From DATGIQ01 sp035295665 (GTDB lineage: Bacteria > Planctomycetota > Planctomycetia > Gemmatales > Gemmataceae): DNA of 63,743 nt. A program made the position numbers and the translations under genes. Position 1 is the stretch's first letter. Each line of letters begins with the position of its first letter. Positions 27,601 to 36,657 of this stretch are shown piece after piece. The notes below the pieces were generated by a model. It was not told the DNA's origin and did not search any database. It saw nothing but the letters and a program-made list of their open reading frames with translations. The stretch spans positions 1 through 63,743 of the forward strand of contig DATGIQ010000477.1 of the NCBI GenBank assembly GCA_035295665.1, given 5' to 3'.

Positions 27601-28559
27601 AGTATCTGGAACGGGCCATTCCGATCTTGAAACGGCAAGGTCCGTCCTTGCTGGCGGTCCGAGCCGTCGGGATCCGCGGGGCCGTCCACCGCTGGCGCTT
27701 GGAGTATGACCGAGCTGAGAACGACATTTGCTGGGCCCTGGAGCACGCGCGACGGCTCGGCACGGGATTTCACACTGTCGAGAACCTTCTCGTTCATGGG
27801 ATGTTGCTCGGCAACAAAGGACGCTTGTCCGAGGCCCTGGAACTCCTCCAGGAGGGCATGCGCTTGGCCGAACTCAACGATGAGCGTTTTTGGCTGCCGC
27901 GCATCCCCAATACCATTGGTTGGGTTCACCGAGAGATGCAGGCCATCGAAAATGCCGTGCGCCTGGATACGGAAGGAGCCCAGCTCGCCAAGGAACTGTG
28001 CAATGCGGAAGCGGAGGCCAATTCGCGCGTGAACCTGGGGCACGATTATCTGGCGCTCGCCGAACCGGAACGTGCTTTGGAGCAACTTCAGGAGGCTCAG
28101 CGAATCCTCGAACAGGATGCCTGGATGCGTTGGCGGTACAAGATCCGCCTGGAGGCCGAGCTGGCCAGCTATGCGATCGTGCGCGGGGACCTGAAATCGG
28201 CGGCGGCGCATACGAAGACCGCACTGAAATCGGCGGACGCATCGCGATCTCGCAAACATTCGGCCTGGGCCCACAAGCTTCTGGGAGACATTGCCGCCTT
28301 GGAGGAACGGGTCGTTGACAGTCAGCGCGAATATGCCGTCGCTCTGAGCGTTCTGGAGCGCCATCCCTGCCCGGTCATCGAATGGAAGATCCTGAAAGCT
28401 GCGGCGGACGCGGCTAAACAGCAGAAGAACGATGGGGCAAGCGCGGAGTATCGAGGTCGGGCGATGGTGGTTGTACAATCGCTGGCCGCAACCATCCGCG
28501 ACGATAAGCTGCGGCAGAAGTTTCTTGCGGCCAAGGCGGTATGTGACCTGAGCACATAA
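24675..28559 (+). CDS. Ser/Thr protein kinase fused to an AAA-type ATPase and TPR-like repeats
   Basis: 1294 residues. After an N-terminal segment of about 115 residues, a complete kinase domain spans about 120-385: LGSGGMGVVYKAHD, ALKFLP (ATP lysine), VHRDIKPENVMV (catalytic loop), VVDFGLA and GTPRYMSPEQ. Next is an ATPase module with Walker A GEPGIGKTT (about 436-444) and Walker B VILFIDDTHWAD (about 551-562), like the predicted ATPases of STAND-type regulators. From about 850 on, repeated helical pairs resemble TPRs. Such proteins act as signal-dependent switches: the repeats sense, the ATPase oligomerises, the kinase outputs. Overlap with the upstream sigma gene suggests that this sigma factor is a target. 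No transmembrane segment was seen. Confidence 0.93.
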   Translation: MTEASTPRDPHVSVVAARRADQICDGFEAAWNSVGTTGQRPRIEDFVADVPEADRSALLRELILVEIELRCRAGDTFPRLEEYQARFPVLESEWLAAAMAGDARAQAGTPGLIQVGQLISHYRIEDRLGSGGMGVVYKAHDTRLDRRVALKFLPAEYAPGQRALERFRREALMASALNHPHICTILDIDTHQDRPFLVMELIQGCTLRQFARQRLALESLVQLGEQVARALAAAHAAGIVHRDIKPENVMVREDGYAKVVDFGLARPSVPCGTPSEDSVSEISAPGTLIGTPRYMSPEQGRAEPATNASDIFALGIMLYELSTGHHPFEADSHVEVLHAILSQTPVPSSRLNPEVPAPLETLLQCMLEKDPQRRPNAAAVAEALAELNRTRPARPRDPATAPGQRHSVGRQEERAALHTGFESAASGKGLVLCVAGEPGIGKTTLVEDFLQDVAAEAGAASIARGRCSERLAGAEAYLPFLEALDSLVHGRDGEQVARILKVVAPTWYIQLAPVARDESSFARVLEEAKTASQERLKRELTAFLQELSRLRPVILFIDDTHWADVSTVDLLAYIGSRCSAMRLLLVLAYRPADLLLSKHPFLPVKLELQGRGACREMRLAFLSRPDIDRYLALEFPEHDFSDAFAVLVHARTEGNPLFVVALLRYLRERGIIAQPQGRWTLTQALVEIDQELPESVRSMIQRKIDQLSEDDRRLLIAASVQGQEFDAAVVAKAIGREAADIEERLDVLECVHAFVRRVVEKEFPNGTLTVRYRFVHVLYQNALYAMLVPARRASLSGLVAQTLLGFYGDQCSTMAAELALLFETAREFAPAADHFLVASQNAARVYANQEAVMLARRTIAIAEKLPGHNRYSRVLAAALHLGPLYQTHGQFEEEMAVYELAETAARETGNVDGQIQAICGMAMALIFLYRRAEARAHCKRALELAQTVGSDVGVANAETVLGFERVQTGALDEAEQYLERAIPILKRQGPSLLAVRAVGIRGAVHRWRLEYDRAENDICWALEHARRLGTGFHTVENLLVHGMLLGNKGRLSEALELLQEGMRLAELNDERFWLPRIPNTIGWVHREMQAIENAVRLDTEGAQLAKELCNAEAEANSRVNLGHDYLALAEPERALEQLQEAQRILEQDAWMRWRYKIRLEAELASYAIVRGDLKSAAAHTKTALKSADASRSRKHSAWAHKLLGDIAALEERVVDSQREYAVALSVLERHPCPVIEWKILKAAADAAKQQKNDGASAEYRGRAMVVVQSLAATIRDDKLRQKFLAAKAVCDLST

Positions 28560-28591
28560 TCGCATCCCCAGCTTCTACAGAGAACCTCTCC

Positions 28592-30034
28592 ATGAAGGGT
28601 ATCCACGTGAAATGGTGTCTCGCAATTGTGCCCTTCTTCCTCATGGCCTCCGGCGTCGTCGCGGCTTCCGTCGACCAACGTCCGAACATCCTCTTCGCCC
28701 TGGCTGACGATTGGGCCTGGCCACACGCCGGGGTTTACGGCGACAAAGTAGTCCACACACCGACCTTTGATCGTGTGGCTGCCGAGGGGATACTCTTCAG
28801 CCATGTGTTTTGCGTCGCGCCTTCCTGCACCCCTTCGCGTGCCGCCATCCTGACCGGCCAGGCGAGTCATCGACTGGAAGAGAGCGGCAATCTATGGAGC
28901 ATCTTGCGCCAAACGTACGCCTGTTATCCTGACCTCCTGGAGGCAGCCGGTTATCACATCGGCTTCACTCGCAAGGGATGGGGGCCCGGCAGCCTGGAAG
29001 GGAGCGGCCGAACGCGGAACCCCGCGGGACCCTCGTTCAGGGACTTCAAGACCTTTCTGGCGAGCGTTCCACCGGGCAAGCCCTTTTGTTTCTGGTTTGG
29101 TTCCCGCGATCCACACCGGCCCTACGTTCAGGGGAGCGGAGGTAAGTCCGGCATGCAACTCGGAGAGGTATTCGTTCCGCCTTATTTGCCGGACCGGCCC
29201 GAAGTACGCAGCGATATCTGCGATTACTATTTCGCGGTCCAGCGCTATGATCGGGAAGTCGGGGCCATCCTCGAACAAATGGACGCCGTCGGCAAACTGG
29301 ACAACACCATCGTGGTCATGACCGGTGATAACGGTTGGCCATTCCCGCGGGGTAAGGCCAATCTCTACGATGCCGGGACCCGTCAGCCGTTGGCCGTGCG
29401 CTGGAAGGCACGGGTCAAGCCCGGACGCCGGTCGGATGCCTTCATCAGCTTTCAGAATTTCGCCCCGACTTTCTTGGAAGCGGCCGGTCTGAAGCCCCCC
29501 CCGGCCATGACCGGCCAAAGTTTTCTCGATCTGTTATCTGGCGAGTCCACGGTTGCGCGCGATCGGGTGTTCGTGGAACGCGAGCGGCATGCCAATGTCC
29601 GCCAAGGCAACCTGGGCTATCCTTGCCGCGCGATTCGCACCCGTGAATTCTTGTATATCCGCAATTTCCATCCCGAACGTTGGCCGGCCGGCGACCCGCA
29701 GCTGTGGAAAGCCGTCGGGCCGTTCGGCGATATTGACGGCGGACCGAGCAAGGACATCGTTTTAAAAGGTCGCGAGGAGAAGGAACTGAGCCGGTATTTC
29801 CAACTGGCCTGCGGCAAACGCCCGGCTGAGGAATTGTACGATGTCCGCAACGATCCCTATGAGCTGACCAATCTCGCTGCCCGGCCTGAATACGCCCAGA
29901 CGAAGAGCAAGCTGCGGGCAGAATTAGACGAATGGATGCGCCAGACGAACGATCCCCGGGCCGCGGGCGAAGATGACCGCTGGGATCGCTATCCCTATTT
30001 TGGAACGGAACCGAAGAAACCGGAATCCAAATGA
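28592..30034 (+). CDS. Secreted sulfatase
   Basis: 480 residues with a signal peptide (CLAIVPFFLMASGVVAA). NILFALADDW supplies metal-binding aspartates. The motif CTPSRAAILTG at 79-89 is the canonical C-x-P-S-R site whose Cys79 is converted to formylglycine in active type I sulfatases. TGDNGWPFPRGK and the C-terminal DPYELTNLAARPEY are further family features. It would hydrolyse sulfate esters, likely of polysaccharides, but the substrate is not readable from sequence. Planctomycetes carry many such genes. It starts 32 nt after the kinase gene and ends at a short palindrome shared with the convergent dehydrogenase gene. Confidence 0.93.
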   Translation: MKGIHVKWCLAIVPFFLMASGVVAASVDQRPNILFALADDWAWPHAGVYGDKVVHTPTFDRVAAEGILFSHVFCVAPSCTPSRAAILTGQASHRLEESGNLWSILRQTYACYPDLLEAAGYHIGFTRKGWGPGSLEGSGRTRNPAGPSFRDFKTFLASVPPGKPFCFWFGSRDPHRPYVQGSGGKSGMQLGEVFVPPYLPDRPEVRSDICDYYFAVQRYDREVGAILEQMDAVGKLDNTIVVMTGDNGWPFPRGKANLYDAGTRQPLAVRWKARVKPGRRSDAFISFQNFAPTFLEAAGLKPPPAMTGQSFLDLLSGESTVARDRVFVERERHANVRQGNLGYPCRAIRTREFLYIRNFHPERWPAGDPQLWKAVGPFGDIDGGPSKDIVLKGREEKELSRYFQLACGKRPAEELYDVRNDPYELTNLAARPEYAQTKSKLRAELDEWMRQTNDPRAAGEDDRWDRYPYFGTEPKKPESK

Positions 30035-30090
30035 GCGAGCGGACACCGGCGGGACCCTTTTTCCCTCGTTCTCAATTATCTCGTATACGT

Positions 30091-30115
30091 CGTTCCCGAA
30101 CTCTGTTTGGGAACG
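30091..30115. terminator. Inverted repeat between convergent genes, likely bidirectional terminator
   Basis: CGTTCCCGAAC, a TCT loop and GTTTGGGAACG form an 11-pair stem (one G-T pair). It lies between the sulfatase stop and the dehydrogenase stop. Its CGTTCCC/GGGAACG core recalls the hairpin at 56011-56054. Confidence 0.55.
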
Positions 30116-30138
30116 CGTGGAAATGAGTGTGCAAGAGG

Positions 30139-31644
30139 TTAGAAATACTGTTTGATCCCCTGCGCCGATTCGAACCACCGCGTCATGGTCACTTTCTGTT
30201 GCGTATAAAACAAGATGGCTTCAGTTCCCTGGATGTGCAGGTCGCCAAAGAAGGATTGATTCCAGCCGGTGAACGGAAACCAGGCCATCGGAGCGGGGAC
30301 GCCCACGTTGATGCCGATCATGCCGGCGTTGAAATGCTGCTTGAACTGCCGGGCCGCCCAGCCGCTCCGTGTGAAGATCGACGCGCCGTTGCCATAGGTG
30401 CAATTCTTGCCCAGAGCCACTGCTTGCTCCAGGTCAGCAACGCGGATCACGGACAGCACGGGCCCAAAGATTTCCTCCTTGGCCACCTTCATCGCCGGTT
30501 CTACCCTATCGAGTACACTCGGACCGAGAAGGAACCCGTCTCCCTGGTTTCCGATCTTGCGTCCGTCCAGCGCGATGGCCGCGCCTTCCGTGTGGCCAAC
30601 CTCCAGGTAGCTACTCACGCGCCGTAAATGGTCCGCCGTGATGACCGGCCCCATATCCACATCCGCGCCTTGATCCGTGGGGCCGACCTTCATCCGGCGT
30701 GCGCTCTCACACACGGCTTCCACGAGTGGGTCGGCGATGGTCCCGACGGGCACGGCCACGCTCCCCGCCATGCAGCGTTCGCCGGCACAACCATAGGCGG
30801 CCCCTTGGATTGCCTTCACGGCTTGATCGAGATCGGCATCGGGCATGATGATGAGGTGATTCTTGGCGCCGCCGGCTGCTTGCACACGCTTGCCATGCCG
30901 GCATCCGGTTTCGTACACACGACGGGCTACTGCCGTCGAGCCGACAAAGGAAATGGCCCGTACCAACGGATGCGTGAGCAGGGCCTGAACACATTCCTGA
31001 TCGCCGTGCACGATGCTGAAGACGCTCTCTGGCAGTCCGGCTTGCATGAGCAGCTCACCCAGCAGAAGGCTGCTGAATGGCACTTTTTCAGATGGCTTGA
31101 GCACGAAGGTGTTGCCACACGTGAGGGCAATCGGAAACATCCAAAGCGGTACCATGACGGGGAAGTTAAAGGGCGTGATGCCGGCACAGACACCGACCGG
31201 ATGGCGAACCGTCTCGCAATCCACTTGGGCGGCGACATTCGGCAGCGTTTGGCCCATGATGAGACTGGGGATCCCGCAGGCAAATTCGACCATCTCGACG
31301 CCGCGTTGCACCGAGGCGCGCGCTTCGGCCAAGGATTTGCCATGCTCCCGGGTCACCGTGCGGGCCAGCGCGTCGGCGTTGCGAACGAGCAATTCCCGAA
31401 AACGAAACATGATTCGGGCGCGCTCCACGACCGGTGTCTCTGCCCAGCTGGGGAGGGCCGCGGCGGCCGCCTGAACGGCACGATCGACGTCCGCTGCCGT
31501 GCTCAACGGAACCTTCGCAATCACGGCACCGGTTGAAGGATTGTAAACGTCGCCGAAGCGTGTGGTCTGGCTCGATTCCCATCGGCCGGCAACAAGATTT
31601 CGGATCGGATCACTCGCCACACCGCGTGCGTGGGTCTCAATCAT
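30139..31644 (-). CDS. mmsA: Methylmalonate-semialdehyde dehydrogenase (CoA-acylating)
   Basis: 501 residues. TTGGAG 7 nt upstream supports ATG 31644. The sequence is a full aldehyde dehydrogenase of the CoA-acylating MmsA/IolA type: GITPFNFPVMVPLWMFPIAL, FVGSTAVARRVYETG, and the catalytic segment GCAGERCMAGSV with Cys291. IGINVGVPAPMAWFPFTGW near the C-terminus is specific for this group. It oxidises methylmalonate or malonate semialdehyde to propionyl-CoA or acetyl-CoA with NAD+, in valine or inositol breakdown. No other valine or inositol gene is nearby, so the pathway cannot be decided here. Confidence 0.93.
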   Translation of the reverse strand: MIETHARGVASDPIRNLVAGRWESSQTTRFGDVYNPSTGAVIAKVPLSTAADVDRAVQAAAAALPSWAETPVVERARIMFRFRELLVRNADALARTVTREHGKSLAEARASVQRGVEMVEFACGIPSLIMGQTLPNVAAQVDCETVRHPVGVCAGITPFNFPVMVPLWMFPIALTCGNTFVLKPSEKVPFSSLLLGELLMQAGLPESVFSIVHGDQECVQALLTHPLVRAISFVGSTAVARRVYETGCRHGKRVQAAGGAKNHLIIMPDADLDQAVKAIQGAAYGCAGERCMAGSVAVPVGTIADPLVEAVCESARRMKVGPTDQGADVDMGPVITADHLRRVSSYLEVGHTEGAAIALDGRKIGNQGDGFLLGPSVLDRVEPAMKVAKEEIFGPVLSVIRVADLEQAVALGKNCTYGNGASIFTRSGWAARQFKQHFNAGMIGINVGVPAPMAWFPFTGWNQSFFGDLHIQGTEAILFYTQQKVTMTRWFESAQGIKQYF

Positions 31645-31753
31645 GGCATCACTCCAAGGTTGAATATGCCTGCCCATTCTACTTCCACCCGACAGCGACG
31701 GGTAGCGGGGTCGTCTTCCAAGGAACGTTGTGATGCCAAACGTCCAACTGGCT

Positions 31754-31782
31754 TTGACGGTGTGTGTGGAAATGTGTACACT
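31754..31782 (+). promoter_or_regulatory. Putative sigma-70-type promoter of the radical SAM gene
   Basis: TTGACG at 31754-31759 and TACACT at 31777-31782 with a 17-nt spacer, 32 nt upstream of the start codon. Prediction only. Confidence 0.45.
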
Positions 31783-31814
31783 ATGCGTTGTCCCAGCTCG
31801 AGCGTACAGGTGTT

Positions 31815-32891
31815 ATGGCAAACGGGAAGCGACCGACCGCCAAAGGGCGTGGTTCGCAGTTGGATCCACCGAACCGCTTTGGCGGGCCGCAGGCGGACTT
31901 TGAGCAGATTGAGGATGAAACCTACCTGGAGCAAGTGCTCCATCGGCCGACCGAATACTTGCCCGATCACTCCAAGAGCATTGTTACCGAAAACGACAGC
32001 CCCGACGTCGGCTTTCGTTACAGCATCAATCCGTATCGCGGCTGCCAGCACGGTTGCAGTTATTGCTACGCTCGGCCAACGCATGAATTTTTGGGATTGA
32101 ACGCCGGGCTAGATTTCGAGACGAAGATTTTTGTCAAAATGTCCGCCCCGGAATTGTTCCGGGACTTTCTTGCCAGGGAGTGCTGGAATCCCGAAGCGAT
32201 TGCCATGTCGGGTGTCAGCGACTGTTACCAGCCCGGCGAACGCCGGTTTCGCCTTACCCGCAGCTGTCTGGAGGTGGCCGTCAAGGCCCAGCAGCCGATG
32301 AGCATCATCACCAAGAACGCCCTGATCTTGCGCGACCTCGACTTGCTACGGGATTTGGCGGCCGGCAATCTTGTCCATGTCTATCTGAGCGTCACGACGC
32401 TGGACAATGGGCTGGCCCGTTCCATGGAGCCACGTACCAGTACGCCAACGACCAGACTCCGTGCCGTGAGGGTAGTGGCAGACGCCGGCATTCCGGTGGG
32501 AGTCAGCATTGCGCCGATCATTCCCGGGCTGAATGAGAGTGAGATCCCGGCCATCCTGGCCGCGGCGAAAGCTGCCGGGGCGGCAACGGCAGGGTATATC
32601 ATGCTTCGGCTTCCCTTGACGGTTGCCCCGGTGTTCCATGAATGGCTGGAAAGGACGCTGCCCGGCCAAGTGCAGCGCATCGAAGGTCGAATCCGCAGTG
32701 TGCGCGGTGGCCGGCTCAATGATTCCGCATTCGGTAGCCGCATGCGCGGCACCGGCACGATGGCTGAGCAAATCCGCCAATTGTTCCACCTGTTTGCCAA
32801 GCGCTATGGACTGGACGGCCAATTACCGGCGTATGACTGTACCCGCTTCCGACCACCGAAAGCCAAATCGGGTCAATTGCGCTGGTTCTGA
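31815..32891 (+). CDS. PA0069-family radical SAM protein
   Basis: 358 residues; ATG 31815 is preferred over an upstream ATG at 31764. The cluster motif is CQHGCSYCYA with Cys77, Cys81 and Cys84 (C-x3-C-x2-C), which binds the [4Fe-4S] cluster that cleaves S-adenosylmethionine. NPYRGCQHGCSYCYARPTHE and MSGVSDCYQPGERRFRLTR match the widespread PA0069 (Rv2578c-like) group, related to spore photoproduct lyase in fold but of unknown substrate. Cytosolic. Its 3' end overlaps the convergent EF-hand gene by 19 nt. Divergent from the dehydrogenase gene, with a probable promoter between. Confidence 0.93.
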   Translation: MANGKRPTAKGRGSQLDPPNRFGGPQADFEQIEDETYLEQVLHRPTEYLPDHSKSIVTENDSPDVGFRYSINPYRGCQHGCSYCYARPTHEFLGLNAGLDFETKIFVKMSAPELFRDFLARECWNPEAIAMSGVSDCYQPGERRFRLTRSCLEVAVKAQQPMSIITKNALILRDLDLLRDLAAGNLVHVYLSVTTLDNGLARSMEPRTSTPTTRLRAVRVVADAGIPVGVSIAPIIPGLNESEIPAILAAAKAAGAATAGYIMLRLPLTVAPVFHEWLERTLPGQVQRIEGRIRSVRGGRLNDSAFGSRMRGTGTMAEQIRQLFHLFAKRYGLDGQLPAYDCTRFRPPKAKSGQLRWF

Positions 32892-34651
32892 ACTGTGGGA
32901 TCGTGTGGGCTGGAGAGCCCTGCCTTGCCTTGTTGCTTCCGGAATTGTGCATCCGCGCGCTCGGCCTCCTCCACACTAATGACGCCGTCGCCATTGGTGT
33001 CGATCCGTTGAAAATCCGCCTTGCTGCCCAGCCATTCGCGCAACGAAATCTCGCCGTCACCATTGCGGTCCATCTTGCGGAACCACAACGGCCCCTTGGC
33101 GGCTTCGGGCGTTGTCGGCTGGACAGCGGCGATTGGAATGACGGCACCCACCGCCAGCTGGAGATTGGCGGTTGGGCCCTGGCTGATCTGGAGGTGAAAG
33201 TGGTGGGGGATTTCATTGCGCGAAATGCTGCCGTCACCGTCTTGGTCCCAGGGGGCCAGCCGCGACCAGGCCAGCTTCAGCTCGCGGGGCCGGAGCCGGC
33301 CATCATGGTGGCTATTCAGCATCTCGAACAACCCACGTCCTTCATCCGTGATGGTCAAGACCACCGACCCGGCCATCGCTTGGCCCAGCAGGTCGAGGAG
33401 CGCCACAAACTCCTCCTTGGATAGTTCTTGTTGGCCATTCCCCTCGACCGGTGGAAAGAGCGCCGCCAAGTATGCATTGGCTTCGATCTGTTTCTTGTTG
33501 AGTGAGCCACGTTTCTCTGCATCGAGGGCTTCGAACTGGCCTACCAGGAATTGCCGCATGGACTGGAACGTGCCCGGTAGTCCGCTGCTGACTTGCAGGT
33601 CGATTCGCGCCGCTCCGAGTTTCAGGGCGAGCGGTCGGCTCTCGGTTTCCGATGCCGCCGCATCCTTTTCCGGAGCATGCAGCAACGGATCATAAATATC
33701 GATTGAGCCGGCCTTGCCGGCTGCGTTCAACTGCACGATCAATTCGATTTCGATCGCCTGCCGTTCGAGAAAGCGGGCCAATTCTTCGGCATCCAGCTCG
33801 CCATCGTGATTGAGATCGAGCAGATCGAAGAGGTGGGCATCCAGATGGATCTCGGTTCGGCTCAGTTTTTGGTTTTGATCTTTGTCGTACCGGCCAAGCA
33901 GGATGTACGCCAAGCGCGTCGGCGAATCGCCCGGTGAAAGGAGGACCAACGGGGTCGAATTCGATAACGGCTTGGGGGCCTCGCGCTGCATCATCCGGCC
34001 ATTGTCGTTCATGTCCGCGTTGGGCAGGAGCTCCTGGATCGTGATCAATTCATCGTCATTCAGATCCAACGCACGGGCCGAAGAAGGGGCCGCAAGGAGT
34101 TCTTCCTTGGAAAGCTTGCCGTCCTGGTTCAAGTCGAGACCTTTGAACAGGGCATCCGTGAGCGCCTCGGCCTGAGTCGTCTTGTCCTGGATCAGCGCCA
34201 CCAAGGGCTCGACACCGGAAAGGCGATAGTAAGCCGCCAGCCCTTCGCGTGTCACCTTGCCACCGACCAGACTCACCTGGACTTCCGGGACGGATCGGCT
34301 CGCCGGGGATCGCATTTCGGAGAAATTCCCCCGCAACAGTTGGGACAGCAGCTGCGGCCGCGGTGCCCGTTGCAATTCCTCCTCGCTCAAGGTTCCGTTT
34401 CCATCGCGGTCCAAATAGCGGAAGAGGCTTTCGATGAAGCGATCCCAGGCTTGCCGGAGCGGTTTGCCATCGATACGCATGTGCAGCCGGATGAGCACCG
34501 GGCGCGGATCGCCGAGAAACAGAAAGTCGTAGCCTTCCACGACCGCCGGCGGACGCTCCGTGGAGTCGGCAGCGCGCGGTTGGCCCAGGATCTCCGCAGG
34601 CCCGCACGGAAGCACGGCGGCCAACACAACGAGTAAGATGCGTCGCTTCAT
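32873..34651 (-). CDS. Secreted protein with about ten EF-hand repeats
   Basis: 592 residues from ATG 34651 (GGAG upstream). Residues 1-22 (MKRRILLVVLAAVLPCGPAE) begin a signal peptide. Calcium-binding loops are visible along the chain: DRDGNGTLSEEE, DLNQDGKLSKEE, DKDQNQKLSRTE, DLNHDGELDAEE, DQDGDGSISRNE, DRNGDGEISLRE and DTNGDGVISVEE, plus degenerate ones (DLNDDELITIQE, DMNDNGRM, DAEKRGSLNKKQ). The first two and the last three keep the acidic positions 1, 3, 5 and 12. A calcium-binding role outside the cytoplasm is inferred; no catalytic domain was found. Its last codons overlap the radical SAM gene in antisense. Confidence 0.87.
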   Translation of the reverse strand: MKRRILLVVLAAVLPCGPAEILGQPRAADSTERPPAVVEGYDFLFLGDPRPVLIRLHMRIDGKPLRQAWDRFIESLFRYLDRDGNGTLSEEELQRAPRPQLLSQLLRGNFSEMRSPASRSVPEVQVSLVGGKVTREGLAAYYRLSGVEPLVALIQDKTTQAEALTDALFKGLDLNQDGKLSKEELLAAPSSARALDLNDDELITIQELLPNADMNDNGRMMQREAPKPLSNSTPLVLLSPGDSPTRLAYILLGRYDKDQNQKLSRTEIHLDAHLFDLLDLNHDGELDAEELARFLERQAIEIELIVQLNAAGKAGSIDIYDPLLHAPEKDAAASETESRPLALKLGAARIDLQVSSGLPGTFQSMRQFLVGQFEALDAEKRGSLNKKQIEANAYLAALFPPVEGNGQQELSKEEFVALLDLLGQAMAGSVVLTITDEGRGLFEMLNSHHDGRLRPRELKLAWSRLAPWDQDGDGSISRNEIPHHFHLQISQGPTANLQLAVGAVIPIAAVQPTTPEAAKGPLWFRKMDRNGDGEISLREWLGSKADFQRIDTNGDGVISVEEAERADAQFRKQQGKAGLSSPHDPTVQNQRN

Positions 34652-34842
34652 GACCCAATCTCCAGAGCCGGCTGGGAAGCGCGATTGCGCCTGTCCACCG
34701 GGCTGTGCGACTCCGTGCTGCAAGCCTTCCCATTATAGCTCCCCGTATGGATCTCCTCCAGCGCCGCGCGGTTTCGACGATTGGCAAACCGGTGTTGCGG
34801 TTGTACAGTGACAGCGATAACCACTGATCACGGGGGTTCGTG

Positions 34843-36648
34843 ATGCGATATTCGGTCCTCTGCCTGGTAGTAGGTTTGTTTGGCGGTTTCTTGGCTTCCT
34901 CATGGCTGGACGCTGCGGACGATGAAGAAGCCAAGCTGACCGCGTTCTTCAAGCGGTATCTGGACGAAGAATTTCGCCGTCGGCCTTTGGAAGCCACACG
35001 CTTGGGCGACCATCGCTTCGATCACTTGCTGGACGACGTTTCGCCCAGAGCGCGGGCGGCCTGGACGGAGCATCAGCGCGAAACCTTGCACCGCCTGCCG
35101 GCAGAAATCGACTATCAAAAGCTCTCCCGCAGTGGGCAGATCGATTTCGAAATCCTGAAGTCGCATTTGACGCGGATGCTTTGGCTGGCGGAGCAGACGG
35201 GCTCCTACCTGCTTGGGGACAACACCTACTGTTTCGATAAGGATCCGCGCGCTTACAACGACTACATCAACGACAGCATCTTCCTCTTGCTCACGCAATC
35301 CACGCTACCCAAAGCGACCAATGTGCGGAATTGTATTGCCCGGATGGCGGCCATCCCGAAGATCGTAGCCGCGGCCAGGGAAAGCCTGCATAACCCCGTG
35401 CCCGTCTTCTTGGAGACCGCCATTCGCCAAAATCGTGGCGCGATTGCCTTCTATGAACAGGGCATCTTCGAATTGGCCGGCGAATCGGCTCCATTCAGCG
35501 AGCTCCGCACGGCAGCCAAACCTGTGATCGCCTGTCTGAAAGCATACCAACAATTCCTGGAAAACGAGCTCCGGCCACAAGCCCACGGAGAATGGCGGCT
35601 CGGCAAGGAAAAGTTTGCCCGCAAGCTGGAGCTGGAACTCGATGCTGGCCTCGGCGCCGCGGAGGTTTTGCGCGAGGCGGAAACCGAAGCCGATCGTGTC
35701 CAGCGCGAGATGTACGTGATCGCTCGACAATTGTGGGGTCCAGCGTTTCCCGGCAAGGCTCTCCCTCCCGACGATCCGGAAGGCCGCCGCACCACCATCC
35801 GCCAGGTGCTCGCTCATGTGAATCAATCGCATGGCCAAGTCGACCACCTGGTTCGCGACATCAAGGCGATCGTGGCGGAGCTGAAACGCTTCATCACCGA
35901 GCGCGACATCCTTCGCTTGCCGGACCCTGATCATTGCCAGGTGATTGAAATGCCCGCGTTTCAGCGCGGCAACTACGTCGGCTACTTGAACCCCGCGCCG
36001 CCCTTGGATCCTCGTGCTGCCAGCATCTACGCGATCAGTCCGCCGCCCAGGGACTGGGATGCCCGCCGCGTGGACAGCTACCTGGAGGAATACAACCGCC
36101 ATGCCCTCCGGATCATCAGCATTCATGAGGCTTACCCTGGGCATTACGTGCAACTCGATTACTCGACTCACCACCCGTCGCTGATCCGCAAACTCCTCGC
36201 TTCCGGTGTCTTCGCTGAGGGTTGGGCCGTGTATACGGAACAGATGATGCTGGACCAGGGCTACGGCAACGGAGACCTGGCGCTGCGATTGAACCAGCTC
36301 AAGATCTACCTGCGTGCGGTGGTCAATGCCATTCTGGATCACAAGATGCACTGCACGGCCATGACGGATGCGGAAGCATTTCGGCTGCTGACGGAGGAAG
36401 CATTCCAGACCGAAGGGGAAGCACTGGGCAAAATCATTCGGGCCAAGCAGAGTTCCTGCCAGCTCTCCACTTACTTTGTGGGTCGGATGGCTTTCTATCG
36501 GCTGCGCCAACAAATTCAGCGGGAGCTAGGGGAGAAGTTTGAGCTCGGACGGTATCATGAGGCGGTGCTGGCTCATGGTACGCTGCCAGTCAAATATTTG
36601 CCTGGACTCGTGCGGCAACGATTAACGAAACCCCCCGGATCACCTTGA
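34843..36648 (+). CDS. DUF885 family putative metallopeptidase
   Basis: 601 residues from ATG 34843; GTG 34840 is an alternative, both behind GGGGG at 34832-34836. A signal peptide-like hydrophobic stretch (VLCLVVGLFGGFLASSWL) opens the protein. DUF885 marks are EFRRRPLEATRLGDHRFD at the N-terminus, HEAYPGHYVQLDY (428-440) and EGWAVYTEQMM (459-469). The HExxxGH plus downstream EGW pattern resembles the zinc site of M32-like carboxypeptidases, so a zinc peptidase is likely but not shown. Family length is normal. It is followed after 9 nt by the transporter small-subunit gene, possibly one transcript. Confidence 0.9.
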   Translation: MRYSVLCLVVGLFGGFLASSWLDAADDEEAKLTAFFKRYLDEEFRRRPLEATRLGDHRFDHLLDDVSPRARAAWTEHQRETLHRLPAEIDYQKLSRSGQIDFEILKSHLTRMLWLAEQTGSYLLGDNTYCFDKDPRAYNDYINDSIFLLLTQSTLPKATNVRNCIARMAAIPKIVAAARESLHNPVPVFLETAIRQNRGAIAFYEQGIFELAGESAPFSELRTAAKPVIACLKAYQQFLENELRPQAHGEWRLGKEKFARKLELELDAGLGAAEVLREAETEADRVQREMYVIARQLWGPAFPGKALPPDDPEGRRTTIRQVLAHVNQSHGQVDHLVRDIKAIVAELKRFITERDILRLPDPDHCQVIEMPAFQRGNYVGYLNPAPPLDPRAASIYAISPPPRDWDARRVDSYLEEYNRHALRIISIHEAYPGHYVQLDYSTHHPSLIRKLLASGVFAEGWAVYTEQMMLDQGYGNGDLALRLNQLKIYLRAVVNAILDHKMHCTAMTDAEAFRLLTEEAFQTEGEALGKIIRAKQSSCQLSTYFVGRMAFYRLRQQIQRELGEKFELGRYHEAVLAHGTLPVKYLPGLVRQRLTKPPGSP

Positions 36649-36657
36649 AGATAGACC

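Noticed and set aside
27267..28565. A 432-codon minus-strand frame
   Set aside because: Antisense to the kinase-TPR gene, with no known motif or ribosome binding site.
30628..31536. A 302-codon plus-strand frame
   Set aside because: Antisense to the well-conserved dehydrogenase gene.
35305..36513. A 402-codon minus-strand frame
   Set aside because: Antisense to the DUF885 gene, whose HEAYPGH and EGWAVY motifs show the true coding strand.
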